Source: an uncultured Alphaproteobacteria bacterium
GTDB lineage: Bacteria > Pseudomonadota > Alphaproteobacteria > Caulobacterales > Aquidulcibacteraceae
Assembly (NCBI GenBank): GCA_902826335.1
Contig: CADEEL010000027.1
Location: 1-41,835 of the forward strand
DNA length: 41,835 nt
Reading direction: 5' to 3'
Made by a program: the position numbers and the translations under genes. This document shows, one piece after another, positions 14,791 through 22,847 of the stretch (positions are counted from its first letter, which is position 1; the number at the start of each line of letters is the position of its first letter). Under the pieces are notes generated by a model. That model saw nothing but the letters and a program-made list of their open reading frames with translations, was not told where the DNA came from and made no database searches.

Positions 14791-16236
14791 TTACTCCGCG
14801 ATCTCGAACACGACGCCCTGCGCCAGCGGCAGCGCACGCCCATAATTCACGGTCTGCGTCTGACGACGCATATAGGCCTTCCAGGCGTCCGATCCGCTTT
14901 CGCGCCCGCCGCCTGTCTCCTTCTCGCCGCCGAAGGCGCCGCCGATCTCGGCGCCCGAAGGCCCGGTGTTCACATTGGCGATGCCGCAATCGGAGCCCAC
15001 GGCCGAGAGGAACAATTCCGCTTCGCGCATGTCGGTGGTGAAAATGGAGGATGATAGCCCCTGCGGCACATCGCGTTGCAAGGCGATCGCCTCCGCGAAG
15101 TCCCGGTAGCGCAGCACGTAGAGGATAGGCGCGAACGTCTCTGTGCGGACGATGTCCGTCTGCATCGGCATCTCGACCAGCGCCGGGCGAACATAATGGC
15201 CGCCGGCCACGCCCTCCGCGCGCGCGCCGCCGTGAACCACGCCGCCCTCCGCACGCGCCGCATCGAGCGCGCGCTGCATGCCCTCGAAGGCGTGGTCATC
15301 GATCAGCGGCCCGATCAGCACGCCAGACTGGCGCGGATCGCCGATCGGCAAGCTCTCATAAGCATGCTTCAAACGCGCGACGAGGCCATCCGCAATGGCC
15401 TCGTGCACAATGAGGCGGCGCAGGCTCGTGCAACGCTGGCCCGCCGTGCCGACCGCCGAAAAGCAGATCGCGCGCACGGCCATGTCGAGATCGGCGCTGG
15501 GCGATACGATCATGGCCGCGTTGCCGCCCAGTTCGAGCAGCGTGCGCTTGAGCGTGCGCGCCGCTTCGGCCGCGACCGCCTTGCCCATGCGCACCGATCC
15601 AGTGGCTGAGATCAGCGCCACGCGTACATCGCCCGCGAGCGCGCGGCCCGCATCGGCGCCGCCCTGGATGAGGCCGGCGAGGCCCTTGGGCGCATCGCCA
15701 AAGCGCGCCATCGCATCCTGCAGCGTCTCCATCACCGCCTCGGCCGAGAGCGGCGTCTTTTCGCTCGGTTTCCAAATCACGCTGTCGCCGCAGATGAGCG
15801 CGAGCGCGGCGTTCCATGCATAGACCGCAACCGGAAAATTAAACGCGCTTATGACGCCGACGACGCCCAGCGGATGCCAGCGCTCAATCAGGTGATGCGC
15901 GGGCCGCTCCGAGGCGATGGTGAGGCCGTGCAATTGGCGGGAGAGGCCAACCGCGAAATCGCAGATGTCGATCATCTCCTGCACTTCGCCGAGGCCTTCT
16001 GATATGATCTTGCCGCTCTCGCGCGTAACAAGCTGGCCCAGCTCCTCCTTGCGTTCGCGCAAAACTTGCCCCCATAGGCGCACCAACTCGCCGCGCCGCG
16101 GCGCGGGAACCGCGCGCCAGACGTCGAACGCGTCCGCGGCGGCCGCGATCTTCGCTTCGATGCGCGCGAGGCTATCGACCTCGACCTCGCCAAGCAGCGC
16201 ACCGTCGATGGGCGAATGGGATTTGATCTTGGTCAT
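14791..16236 (-). CDS. ALDH7-type aldehyde dehydrogenase (piperideine-6-carboxylate / aminoadipate semialdehyde)
   Basis: A 481-residue NAD-dependent aldehyde dehydrogenase of the antiquitin (ALDH7/AmaB) group. That group oxidises 2-aminoadipate 6-semialdehyde, in equilibrium with piperideine-6-carboxylate, in lysine breakdown. Visible are VISAFNFPVAVYAWNAALAL, WKPSEKTPL, general-base Glu235 in LLELGGNAAMI and catalytic Cys269 in GTAGQRCTSLRRL. The ALDH7-specific tail (NTGPSGAEIGGAFGGEKETG and ESGSDAWKAYMRRQT) is present. ATG 16236 has GAAG just upstream. It stands alone, with no other lysine catabolic gene in the window. Confidence 0.88.
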   Translation of the reverse strand: MTKIKSHSPIDGALLGEVEVDSLARIEAKIAAAADAFDVWRAVPAPRRGELVRLWGQVLRERKEELGQLVTRESGKIISEGLGEVQEMIDICDFAVGLSRQLHGLTIASERPAHHLIERWHPLGVVGVISAFNFPVAVYAWNAALALICGDSVIWKPSEKTPLSAEAVMETLQDAMARFGDAPKGLAGLIQGGADAGRALAGDVRVALISATGSVRMGKAVAAEAARTLKRTLLELGGNAAMIVSPSADLDMAVRAICFSAVGTAGQRCTSLRRLIVHEAIADGLVARLKHAYESLPIGDPRQSGVLIGPLIDDHAFEGMQRALDAARAEGGVVHGGARAEGVAGGHYVRPALVEMPMQTDIVRTETFAPILYVLRYRDFAEAIALQRDVPQGLSSSIFTTDMREAELFLSAVGSDCGIANVNTGPSGAEIGGAFGGEKETGGGRESGSDAWKAYMRRQTQTVNYGRALPLAQGVVFEIAE

Positions 16237-16342
16237 TCTTCACTTTCCAGCTTGTTCGCCCTTCGATAAAGCCCGATTAAGTCCGGGGACAGGGCGAGCG
16301 GGTGTCGGCTAGCGCCCATTGTCCTGGAAGCATGACCACAAT

Positions 16343-16448
16343 CACCCATTCCCGGGGCGTTGCGAAGCAACGAGCCCGGGACCCATAAACGTAGACGTTT
16401 GTGATTATGGGTCCCGGACTTGCGCTTCGCGCAATCCGGGAATGGGTG
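16343..16448. repeat. 106-bp imperfect palindromic repeat element
   Basis: The outer arms CACCCATTCCCGG and CCGGGAATGGGTG and inner arms GGGACCCATAA and TTATGGGTCCC make a long hairpin. Between outer and inner arms lie GCGTTGCGAAGCAACG and TTGCGCTTCGCGCAA minihairpins. Part of the same element starts again at 41810. It lies between two minus-strand genes in a 285-bp gap (16237-16521) with no other content seen. The layout is that of a dispersed REP/MITE-like repeat. Confidence 0.75.
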
Positions 16449-16521
16449 GTTAGAGGTTTCACTCATCGGCGATTCCGACTGCTATCGTTGGTCCATGGTC
16501 CTAAATCGACGTGATCTCGCC

Positions 16522-17523
16522 TTATGTCCACGGCGCGAAATGCTTGGACAATTTGAGCCCCTGCCCCCGATAGCTCGATCCCGTCTCGCCATAAAGCTTG
16601 CGCGCCGGCGCGGTCAAAGCCTCGAACACAAGCCGGCCAACGGGCTGGGAATCCTCCAGGAAAAACGGCACGTCGCGTGAGCGCACTTCCAGCACCGCGC
16701 GCCCCTCGTGCGGCGCGATGCCGAAGCCCGGATCGAAAAAGCCTGCATAGTGCGCGCGAAACTCGCCAAGCTCGGGCCTAATCGGCGCCATCTCCGCCGC
16801 CTCGTTCGCTGGGATAATGACATTTTCCTTGGAGGCGAAAATGTAGAACTGGCCCGGCTCCAGAACCACACGCCCGCGCCGCGCCTCAAGCGGCTCCCAG
16901 AAGTCGCGCGGATCGTAAGCGCCGATGCGATCGACATCGATGACGCCGGAATGGCGCTTGGCGCGAAAGCCAGCGGGCCCGTCAAGCGCAAGATCGACGG
17001 AAAAATCATCCGTATGCAGCGCGTGTGGCGCCCCGCTACGCAAGCGCAACTGTGAGAGGCGCGCGCCCGGGCGCACGAGAATTGAAAACGTGCACGGTGA
17101 AATCTCGGCCCAGAGCGGGCCCGCATAGCCGACCGGCGCGTGATCGAACGCCGCGGCGCGATCGGCGATGAGGCGCGTGAACACGTCAATCCGCCCCGTC
17201 GAGCTTTTGGGATTGGCCGCGCCATGAAGGTGATCCGGCAACGCCAGGCTTTCCATCAGCGGCGCCAGATAGACGCAGCCCGTTTCAAGCACCGCGCCCG
17301 CCGTCAAATCGATTTCATGCATGACAAGTTCGCCATCGAGCCGATCGGCCACGCGCGCATCGCCCGGCAGAAAGCTCGCGCGCAAACGATAGGCCTTGGC
17401 GCCCAGGCGCAGATCGAGGCTGGCGGGCTGGATTTGATCGGGCGTGATCGCCCGTTCGGCGCCGATCCAGCCCCGATCGATCGCCGCCGCGATCTCTCCA
17501 TCGGGCAAAACGCCATTCGACAT
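16522..17523 (-). CDS. dcd: 2'-deoxycytidine 5'-triphosphate deaminase, two-domain form
   Basis: A 333-residue protein carrying two dUTPase-like domains in tandem, the longer form seen in alphaproteobacteria; Escherichia coli Dcd is about 190 residues. Deamination of dCTP yields dUTP for thymidylate synthesis. The first domain has IQPASLDLRLGAKAYRLRAS and the active-site loop NPKSSTGRIDVFTRLI. The second has WEPLEARRGRVVLEPGQFYI and FRAHYAGFFDPGFG. It ends with GSSYRGQGLKLSKHFAPW. ATG 17523 follows AGAGG; the in-frame extension upstream has no ribosome site. It is divergent from metZ, whose riboswitch lies in the shared gap. Confidence 0.9.
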   Translation of the reverse strand: MSNGVLPDGEIAAAIDRGWIGAERAITPDQIQPASLDLRLGAKAYRLRASFLPGDARVADRLDGELVMHEIDLTAGAVLETGCVYLAPLMESLALPDHLHGAANPKSSTGRIDVFTRLIADRAAAFDHAPVGYAGPLWAEISPCTFSILVRPGARLSQLRLRSGAPHALHTDDFSVDLALDGPAGFRAKRHSGVIDVDRIGAYDPRDFWEPLEARRGRVVLEPGQFYIFASKENVIIPANEAAEMAPIRPELGEFRAHYAGFFDPGFGIAPHEGRAVLEVRSRDVPFFLEDSQPVGRLVFEALTAPARKLYGETGSSYRGQGLKLSKHFAPWT

Positions 17524-17601
17524 ACACGCCTCTTTAGGCGGCCTTGCTGGCGCGCGCCGGGCGCTTTGTCCAGCTTGACGGCGCACGCCCCTCTGCTAGA
17601 G

Positions 17602-17659
17602 AGCCCGCGCGCCGATTTGATGCTCAGCTTGCGGGCGCTTTAAAAATGCCGCTAAAGCG
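17602..17659 (+). promoter_or_regulatory. SAM-II riboswitch upstream of metZ
   Basis: The sequence matches the compact SAM-II class. The P1 arms GCCCGC (17603-17608) and GCGGGC (17631-17636) enclose GATTTG (17614-17619) and GCTTGC (17627-17632). They are followed by the A-rich linker TTTAAAAATGCC and the pseudoknot strand GCTAAA (17651-17656). SAM-II aptamers precede methionine synthesis genes in alphaproteobacteria and shut them off when S-adenosylmethionine is high. About 83 nt separate it from the metZ start. It was recognised by eye without a covariance model. Confidence 0.75.
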
Positions 17660-17742
17660 AAGAGGCGCGTTTCGCTGACGCCGCGACCGCCCCAACGCCC
17701 CGCAAGCTCCGCATCGTCGCGCGCCATGAGTGTGAGGCGCCG

Positions 17743-18930
17743 ATGAATGATCGAGATTCTTATAGATTGGCCACGCGCCTCGTGCGTGCAGGCCAATCCC
17801 GCAGCCAGCACAAAGAGACCTCCGAAGCGCTCTATCTGACCAGCGGCTTTGTCTATGACAGCGCCGAGGAGGCGGACGCACGCTTCGCGGGAACCGCGCC
17901 GGGCTATCTCTATGGCCGCTATGCGAATCCCACCGTGCGGGTTTTCGAGGAACGCCTCATGGCGCTCGAAGGCGCGGGCGCGGAGGAATGCCTCGCCACC
18001 GGCTCGGGCATGGCGGCCGTCACCGCCGCGCTACTCGCCAACCTCAAGGCCGGCGACCGGGTCATTGCGCCGCGCGCGCTCTTTGCGTCGTGCTTATGGA
18101 TTCTCGACACGCTCTTGCCGCGCTTCGGCGTGGCTGTAGAGCTGGTCGATGGCGGCGATCTCGATCAGTGGCGGGATGCGGCCAAGCGCGGCGTTACACT
18201 CGCCCTTATTGAGACGCCTGCAAACCCCACGCTGGGAGCGGTCGACATAAAGAGCGTTGCCGACATCGCGCACGCGGCCGGCGGCCTCGTCATCGTCGAC
18301 AATGTGTTCGCCAGCCCGGTGTTGCAAAAGCCGTTCGCGCACGGCGCCGATCTCGTCGTCTATTCCGCGACGAAACATATGGACGGCCAAGGCCGCACGC
18401 TCGCGGGCGCGATCCTCGGCGCCAAGGACTTGATCGACAAGCACATCCGCGAATTCCTGCGCCACACCGGCCCGGCGATTTCGCCGTTCAACGCCTGGCT
18501 GCTCGCCAAGAGCCTCGAAACCATCGAATTGCGCGTCAATCAGCAATGCCGCAACGCCGTGCGCATCGCCGAAGCGCTGGCGGGCCATCCACGCATCGAG
18601 CGCCTGCTCTATCCCGGCCGCGCCGATCATCCCGATCACGCCGTGCACGCCCGGCAGATGAGCGCGGGCGGGACCTTGATCGCCTTCGATGTCGCGGGCG
18701 GGCGCGCCGGCGCGTGGCGCTTTATGAACGCGCTCCAACTCATCGACATCTCCAACAATCTCGGCGACTCGAAATCGCTGGTCACGCACCCGGAAACAAC
18801 CACGCACCGGCGCCTATCCGACGCCGATCGCGCCCGCATCGGCATTACGGGGGGCGGCGTGCGCCTCAGCGTCGGCCTCGAGGATGCGGACGATCTCATC
18901 GAGGATTTGCTTCAAGCACTCGACGCATGA
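17743..18930 (+). CDS. metZ: O-succinylhomoserine sulfhydrylase
   Basis: A 395-residue PLP enzyme of the Cys/Met metabolism family. It uses sulfide and O-succinylhomoserine to make homocysteine directly. It has YGRYANPTVRVFEERLMALE, the cofactor loop ATGSGMAA, IETPANPTLGAVDI, and PLP-binding Lys211 in VVYSATKHMDGQGRTLAGAI. The HMDGQGR wording after the Lys is typical of MetZ and differs from cystathionine gamma-synthases. The C-terminal SLVTHPETTTHRRL is standard. ATG 17743 follows GAGGCG. A SAM-II aptamer precedes it, and a six-codon open frame (17726-17746) overlaps its start codon. It converges with the GNAT gene. Confidence 0.93.
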   Translation: MNDRDSYRLATRLVRAGQSRSQHKETSEALYLTSGFVYDSAEEADARFAGTAPGYLYGRYANPTVRVFEERLMALEGAGAEECLATGSGMAAVTAALLANLKAGDRVIAPRALFASCLWILDTLLPRFGVAVELVDGGDLDQWRDAAKRGVTLALIETPANPTLGAVDIKSVADIAHAAGGLVIVDNVFASPVLQKPFAHGADLVVYSATKHMDGQGRTLAGAILGAKDLIDKHIREFLRHTGPAISPFNAWLLAKSLETIELRVNQQCRNAVRIAEALAGHPRIERLLYPGRADHPDHAVHARQMSAGGTLIAFDVAGGRAGAWRFMNALQLIDISNNLGDSKSLVTHPETTTHRRLSDADRARIGITGGGVRLSVGLEDADDLIEDLLQALDA

Positions 18931-18934
18931 GAGC

Positions 18935-19456
18935 TCAACGTGCGGCGCCTCCGCGCGGGCGCGTGAAGACCATGGTGGGCTTGTCCTTGTACGTCGTGCG
19001 CAGCGCTTCGCTGTAGCCGAGCTTCGCGGCAACGCGCAGCGATGGCGCATTGGCCGGATCGATGATGCAACATGTCTCCGTTTCGAACCGCGCATCCGCC
19101 CAGGCGAGCGCAACGCCCATCGCCTCGGTCGCGTAGCCCTTGCCGGCGGCGCTGTCGCGCAGCGCCCAGCCCGATTCTGGCGCAGCCAGCGGCGGACTCA
19201 TCTCACGCCTGAAATCCGCGAAGCCGCCTTCGCCGATGAAGGCGCCGGTGGTCTTCTCGATGAACGCCCAATAGCCGTAGCCGAGCGCGGCCCAATGGCC
19301 GATATAGCGCAGCACGCGCGTCCACACTTCCTCTTGCGTGGAAGCGCGCCCGGCGATGGCGGCTGCAACGCCCGGATCGCGCCACAGCGCAAGACAATCG
19401 TCAAAATCCGCGATCGTGTGCGGACGCAGGATGAGGCGGTCTGTCTCGACGATCAC
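18935..19456 (-). CDS. GNAT family N-acetyltransferase (RimJ/RimL-like)
   Basis: A 173-residue acetyltransferase. It opens with VETDRLILRPHTIADFDDCL, the usual RimJ/RimL start. Motif B/C has YGYWAFIEKTTGAFIGEGGF. The acetyl-CoA loop is represented by GWALRDSAAGKGYATEAMG, where the Q/R-x2-G-x-G/A element is RDSAAGKGYA. ACCIIDPANAPSLRVAAKLGY completes the fold (here TCCIID). It probably acetylates a small molecule or a protein N-terminus; the substrate is not readable. Its ATG overlaps the stop of the upstream lyase gene by four bases, so the two form an operon. Confidence 0.88.
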   Translation of the reverse strand: MIVETDRLILRPHTIADFDDCLALWRDPGVAAAIAGRASTQEEVWTRVLRYIGHWAALGYGYWAFIEKTTGAFIGEGGFADFRREMSPPLAAPESGWALRDSAAGKGYATEAMGVALAWADARFETETCCIIDPANAPSLRVAAKLGYSEALRTTYKDKPTMVFTRPRGGAAR

Positions 19457-20334
19457 GCCGCGCCCTCGATCATCTCAGAGACCGCCACGAGCCGCTTGGC
19501 TTCATCGAGATGCAGGAGCTCCGTCATCTTGCCATTCACTTTGAGCACACCCTTGCCCGCATTCTCCGACGCGGCGAAGGCGGCGATCACGGCGCGCGCC
19601 TCCTCCACCTCCGCCGCGCTTGGCGCGAAGAGCGCGTTGCAGGGCTCGATCTGGGATGGATGGATGAGCGTCTTGCCGTCAAAGCCCAGAGTCACGCCCT
19701 GGCGGCACACATCGATGAATCCCTCCGTATTCGGAATGTCATTGTAGACGCCGTCGACGGCGACAAGCCCATAGGCCCGCGCGGCCGCAACCGTGACAGA
19801 CAAGGCGAACTGGAACGCCGCGCGATCGCCCGTCTGGCGCGCGCGCAAGTCCTTGGCGAGATCGTTCGTGCCCATGACGAACGCGGCAAGCCGCGTGCGC
19901 TTGCTCGCCGCCGCGATCTCCTTGATGTTGAGCAGAGCCAGCGGCGTTTCGATCATAACCCAGAGCGCGCACGATGGCGCATAGCCCGCCTCGCTCATCA
20001 GCTCATCAAGCGCGAGCACATCCTCGCCGCTATTGACTTTCGGGGCGAGCAGCCCGGCGGGCGCTGCTTCGGCCAGGCCCGCGATGTCATCCCCGCCCCA
20101 GGGCGTGGAGAGCGCGTTGATGCGCGCGAGCGCCTCCTTCCGGCCAAAGCCGCCGCCCTTGAGCGCGCCGATCACCGCGCCGCGCGCCTCGATCTTCGCC
20201 TCCGGCGCGACGGCGTCCTCCAGATCGAACAGCAGCACGTCCGCGGCCAGTTCGCGCGCCTTGGCCAGCGCCTTGGCGTTCGCGCCAGGCGCGTACAGGC
20301 AGGAGCGGCGCGGGCGTAATTGGGGAAGCGACAT
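19453..20334 (-). CDS. HpcH/HpaI aldolase family, CitE / malyl-CoA lyase-like
   Basis: A 293-residue TIM-barrel lyase of the citrate lyase beta / L-malyl-CoA lyase group. Signatures are RRSCLYAPGANAKALAKA, DVLLFDLEDAVAPEAKIEAR (metal-binding Asp/Glu), RINALSTPWGGDDI, WVMIETPLALLNI, FVMGTNDLAKDLRA and GFDGKTLIHPSQIEPCN. Likely activities are cleavage or formation of malyl-CoA, methylmalyl-CoA or citramalyl-CoA; which one cannot be told. ATG 20334 is chosen because GGAGCC precedes it and the extension to 20412 reaches into the divergent pdxY-like gene. It is coupled to the downstream GNAT gene. Confidence 0.85.
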   Translation of the reverse strand: MSLPQLRPRRSCLYAPGANAKALAKARELAADVLLFDLEDAVAPEAKIEARGAVIGALKGGGFGRKEALARINALSTPWGGDDIAGLAEAAPAGLLAPKVNSGEDVLALDELMSEAGYAPSCALWVMIETPLALLNIKEIAAASKRTRLAAFVMGTNDLAKDLRARQTGDRAAFQFALSVTVAAARAYGLVAVDGVYNDIPNTEGFIDVCRQGVTLGFDGKTLIHPSQIEPCNALFAPSAAEVEEARAVIAAFAASENAGKGVLKVNGKMTELLHLDEAKRLVAVSEMIEGAA

Positions 20335-20388
20335 CGGAGCCTCGTCTTGCGCAGGGATGCGGCGCGCGCAAGAAGACGTGATCCGCCG

Positions 20389-21222
20389 ATGAAGACAATC
20401 CTCTCCATCCAATCACAAGTCGCCGGCGCGCCGGTCGGCAATGGCGCGGCGGCCTTCGCGATGGCGCGCCTTGGCGTGCGTGTGCTGCAGCTGCCCACCA
20501 CGCTCTATGGCCGCCGGCCCGATCGGGGCGCGCCGGGCGGGCGCGTGAGCGAGGCCGCGCTGCTGGGCGATTTGCTTGCGGCGCTGAGCGCCGACGGCCA
20601 ATTGGCGCGCGTTGACGCCGTGCTCTCCGGCTATCTCGCGGCGGAGGAGCAAATCGCCTTCGTGGTCGAGGCGGTGGACGCGGTCAAAGCCGCGAACAAG
20701 GCCGCGCTCTATATGTGCGACCCGGTGATGGGCGATGAGCCCAAGGGCCTGTTTGTGTCCGAAGGCGTGGCCGAGGGCATGGTGCAAACGCTGGCGCCGC
20801 TGGCCGATTGGCTGGCGCCAAATCTATGGGAGCTGGGCCGCATCGCAGGCCGTCCGTGTGCGGATATGGAGGCAGCGCGCGCCGCCGCCCGCCGCCTCGG
20901 CAAGCCGACGCTGATCTCATCGGTCCCCACGCCGAACGGCCTCGGCGTGCTCTATTGCGCGCCCGGCGGCGATTGGCTGGCGGAAACGCCGCTTCTGCCG
21001 TCCGCGCCGAAGGGAACGGGCGATCTCTTGACCGCCCTCTTCCTCGCGCGCCGCATCAAGGGCGAGGCCGCGCCCGTCGCGCTCGAAGCGGCCACCGGCG
21101 CGGTGCATGACGTCATCGTGCAATCGCTGGCGCTTGGCGTGGACGATCTCGCCCTCGAAACCGCGCAAGACCTGCTCGTCGAGCCGCGCACTTGGCCGCG
21201 CGCGCAAGCGCTGGAAGTCTAA
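20389..21222 (+). CDS. pdxY: Pyridoxal kinase, PdxY type
   Basis: A 277-residue ribokinase-superfamily enzyme phosphorylating pyridoxal in B6 salvage. It opens with ILSIQSQVAGAPVGNGAAAF, the PdxY SxQSxVxxGxVGNxAA pattern. Then come LPTTLYGRRPDRGA, YMCDPVMGDEPKGLFVS, WLAPNLWELGRIAG and the anion-hole/catalytic loop PKGTGDLLTALFLA with the base Asp. ATG 20389 is divergent from the lyase gene. The stop TAA (21220-21222) is also the first three bases of a long hairpin repeat, which may act as its terminator. Confidence 0.9.
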   Translation: MKTILSIQSQVAGAPVGNGAAAFAMARLGVRVLQLPTTLYGRRPDRGAPGGRVSEAALLGDLLAALSADGQLARVDAVLSGYLAAEEQIAFVVEAVDAVKAANKAALYMCDPVMGDEPKGLFVSEGVAEGMVQTLAPLADWLAPNLWELGRIAGRPCADMEAARAAARRLGKPTLISSVPTPNGLGVLYCAPGGDWLAETPLLPSAPKGTGDLLTALFLARRIKGEAAPVALEAATGAVHDVIVQSLALGVDDLALETAQDLLVEPRTWPRAQALEV

Positions 21223-21293
21223 AGCAACGGACTTTAAATTCGCCTCACGTCGATGGCGCGCGGGGCGCGAATTTAAAGTCCAAAGTTGCTTTA
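21220..21293. repeat. Long hairpin repeat 1 (TAAAGC...GCTTTA)
   Basis: A 24-nt left arm (TAAAGCAAC then GGACTTTAAATTCGC) pairs fully with a 27-nt right arm, which carries a 3-nt bulge. The loop is about 22 nt. The left arm includes the pdxY stop codon. It shares end sequence, length, bulge size and inner TTAAA with hairpin 2, 14 nt downstream. Confidence 0.85.
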
Positions 21294-21307
21294 GGAAGTC
21301 TTGAGTA

Positions 21308-21383
21308 TAAAGCGTCTTTAGACCTTAAATGCGACACCGAGCCTGGGCCAAGCCAGGAGTCGCATTTAAGGTCTAACGCTTTA
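21308..21383. repeat. Long hairpin repeat 2 (TAAAGCG...CGCTTTA)
   Basis: TAAAGCGT, a 3-nt bulge (CTT), and TAGACCTTAAATGCGAC pair with GTCGCATTTAAGGTCTA and ACGCTTTA. The loop contains a smaller CCTGG/CCAGG hairpin. Only one base separates its end from the start codon of the next gene, so the stem occupies the place where a ribosome site would be. Confidence 0.85.
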
Positions 21384-21384
21384 G

Positions 21385-21735
21385 ATGGATTGCTATCAAA
21401 TCTGGTGCGACCTGAAGCCCGGCGTGCGCGATGCCGAATTCATCGAGGCGCTGGCGCGTTGGATGTCGCACCTCCAAGAAGCGGGGAAGATCACGCGCTG
21501 GCGTGTGCTGCGCAAGAAGCTCGGCCTTGCGCCGGCGCATCTGGGCGAATTCCACATTCTCATCGACACCGAAAACCTCGCGCAATTGGATGAAGCCTTC
21601 AAGCTCGCCTCCACGCGCGCCAATCCAGCCGAGGCGCTGCATGCCGGCGTCAATCAGCTCGTCGTGAATTTCCAGGCCGCGCTCTATCGCGATTGCCCCG
21701 ATCCACATCGCCAACACGGCGAGGAGGCGTTTTGA
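21385..21735 (+). CDS. DUF6614-like small protein
   Basis: A 116-residue protein with the pattern MDCYQIWCDLKPGVRDAEF, then ALARWMSHLQEAGKI, LRKKLGLAPAHLGEFHILID, LDEAFKLA and FQAALYRDCPDPH. This resembles the uncharacterised DUF6614 family (IWCDLxPGxxDxEF ... LGEFHxxI ... ALYRDFPD), an alpha/beta dimeric-barrel-like protein of unknown function. ATG 21385 lies one base after a long hairpin and has no visible Shine-Dalgarno, so initiation may be weak or the true start may differ. It is coupled to the serine hydrolase gene through a TTGA overlap. Confidence 0.65.
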   Translation: MDCYQIWCDLKPGVRDAEFIEALARWMSHLQEAGKITRWRVLRKKLGLAPAHLGEFHILIDTENLAQLDEAFKLASTRANPAEALHAGVNQLVVNFQAALYRDCPDPHRQHGEEAF

Positions 21736-22844
21736 TCATCGACGGCTTCACGGCGCCGGGCTTTGAGCGCGTGCGTGACGCGTTCGCGCGCAATCTTGAA
21801 GCTGGCGAACTTGGCGCGGCGTTCACGGCGATGCGCGACGGAGACGTGCTCGTCGACCTCTGGGGCGGCTGGGCTGACCGCGCGAAGACACGGCCCTGGG
21901 CGCGCGATACGCTCGCGCCCGTCTTCTCAACAACAAAGCCCATCGCCGCGCTTGTCGTGGCGCAATTGATCGATTCTCACGGCCTCGATTTTGAGGCGCC
22001 GCTCGCCTCCATCTGGCCGGAATTTTCCGTGCACGGAAAAGAGCGCGTCACCATCGCCGAGGCGCTCTCACACCAGGCCAGCGTGCCCGGTTTTGCGGCG
22101 CCGATCGATCCCGATCTGTGGCTTGATCCCCAGGGCCTCGCCGCCGCCTTGGCGCGTGAGGCGCCGCTCTGGCCGCCGGGCGGCGCGAGCGGCTATCACG
22201 CGCTGACCTGGGGCGCGATTGCTGGGGAGATCGTGCGGCGCGTCGCGGGCAAAAGCCTTGGCGTCCTCTTGCGCGAAAACATCTGCGCCGCGCGCGCCAT
22301 CGAATTTTGGATTGGGCTACCGGACGAACACCATGCGCGCGTCGCCGAAATTGTCCGCCCGAAGCGATTTCCAGACTTCGGCGTGATAAATCCGGCGAAG
22401 ACCGCCGCCTTCCTCGCGCCCTGGGCCGCGCCCAAGCGCGGCGGCGCCGATTGGAAGCGCGCCGAAATCCCCGCCGCCAACGGCCACGGAACCGCGCGCG
22501 CGGTCGCTTCGCTTTACGGCGTGTTCGCGCAGCCAGGCTTTGTGGCGGGCGAGCGCGTGCTTTCGCCGCGCGCCTATGACGCCTTCACCGCCCCGCGCCG
22601 CGCGGGCGACGATCTCGTCCTGCCCTTCAATCTCGATTGGCGCGCGGGCGTCATCGGCAATTCGAACGGCTTTTACGGGCCCAATCGCGCCGCGCTCGGC
22701 CATTCGGGATGGGGCGGGTCATGCGGCTTTGGCGATCCGGAGGCCGGCGTCAGCGCCGCCTATGTGATGAACGCGCAATCGCACCATTTGATGGGCGACC
22801 CGCGCGCGCTGCATTTGATCGAGGCGCTCTATGCCGCGCTCTGA
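21732..22844 (+). CDS. Serine hydrolase, beta-lactamase/EstB-like family
   Basis: A 370-residue class C beta-lactamase-fold esterase. The nucleophile is Ser66 in the SxxK motif STTK (VFSTTKPIAALVVAQL), with LDFEAPLASIWPEF and VTIAEALSHQASVPGF following as usual. The Tyr of the YxN-like motif is in SGYHALTWG. The C-terminal GHSGWGGSCGFGDPEAG is the family's third motif. It probably hydrolyses an ester or lactone; antibiotic resistance is not implied. The TTG start at 21732 is chosen because GAGGAGG lies 5-11 nt before it and it overlaps the previous stop (TTGA). An ATG-started extension would overlap the upstream gene by 43 bases. Confidence 0.85.
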   Translation: MIIDGFTAPGFERVRDAFARNLEAGELGAAFTAMRDGDVLVDLWGGWADRAKTRPWARDTLAPVFSTTKPIAALVVAQLIDSHGLDFEAPLASIWPEFSVHGKERVTIAEALSHQASVPGFAAPIDPDLWLDPQGLAAALAREAPLWPPGGASGYHALTWGAIAGEIVRRVAGKSLGVLLRENICAARAIEFWIGLPDEHHARVAEIVRPKRFPDFGVINPAKTAAFLAPWAAPKRGGADWKRAEIPAANGHGTARAVASLYGVFAQPGFVAGERVLSPRAYDAFTAPRRAGDDLVLPFNLDWRAGVIGNSNGFYGPNRAALGHSGWGGSCGFGDPEAGVSAAYVMNAQSHHLMGDPRALHLIEALYAAL

Positions 22845-22847
22845 CCA

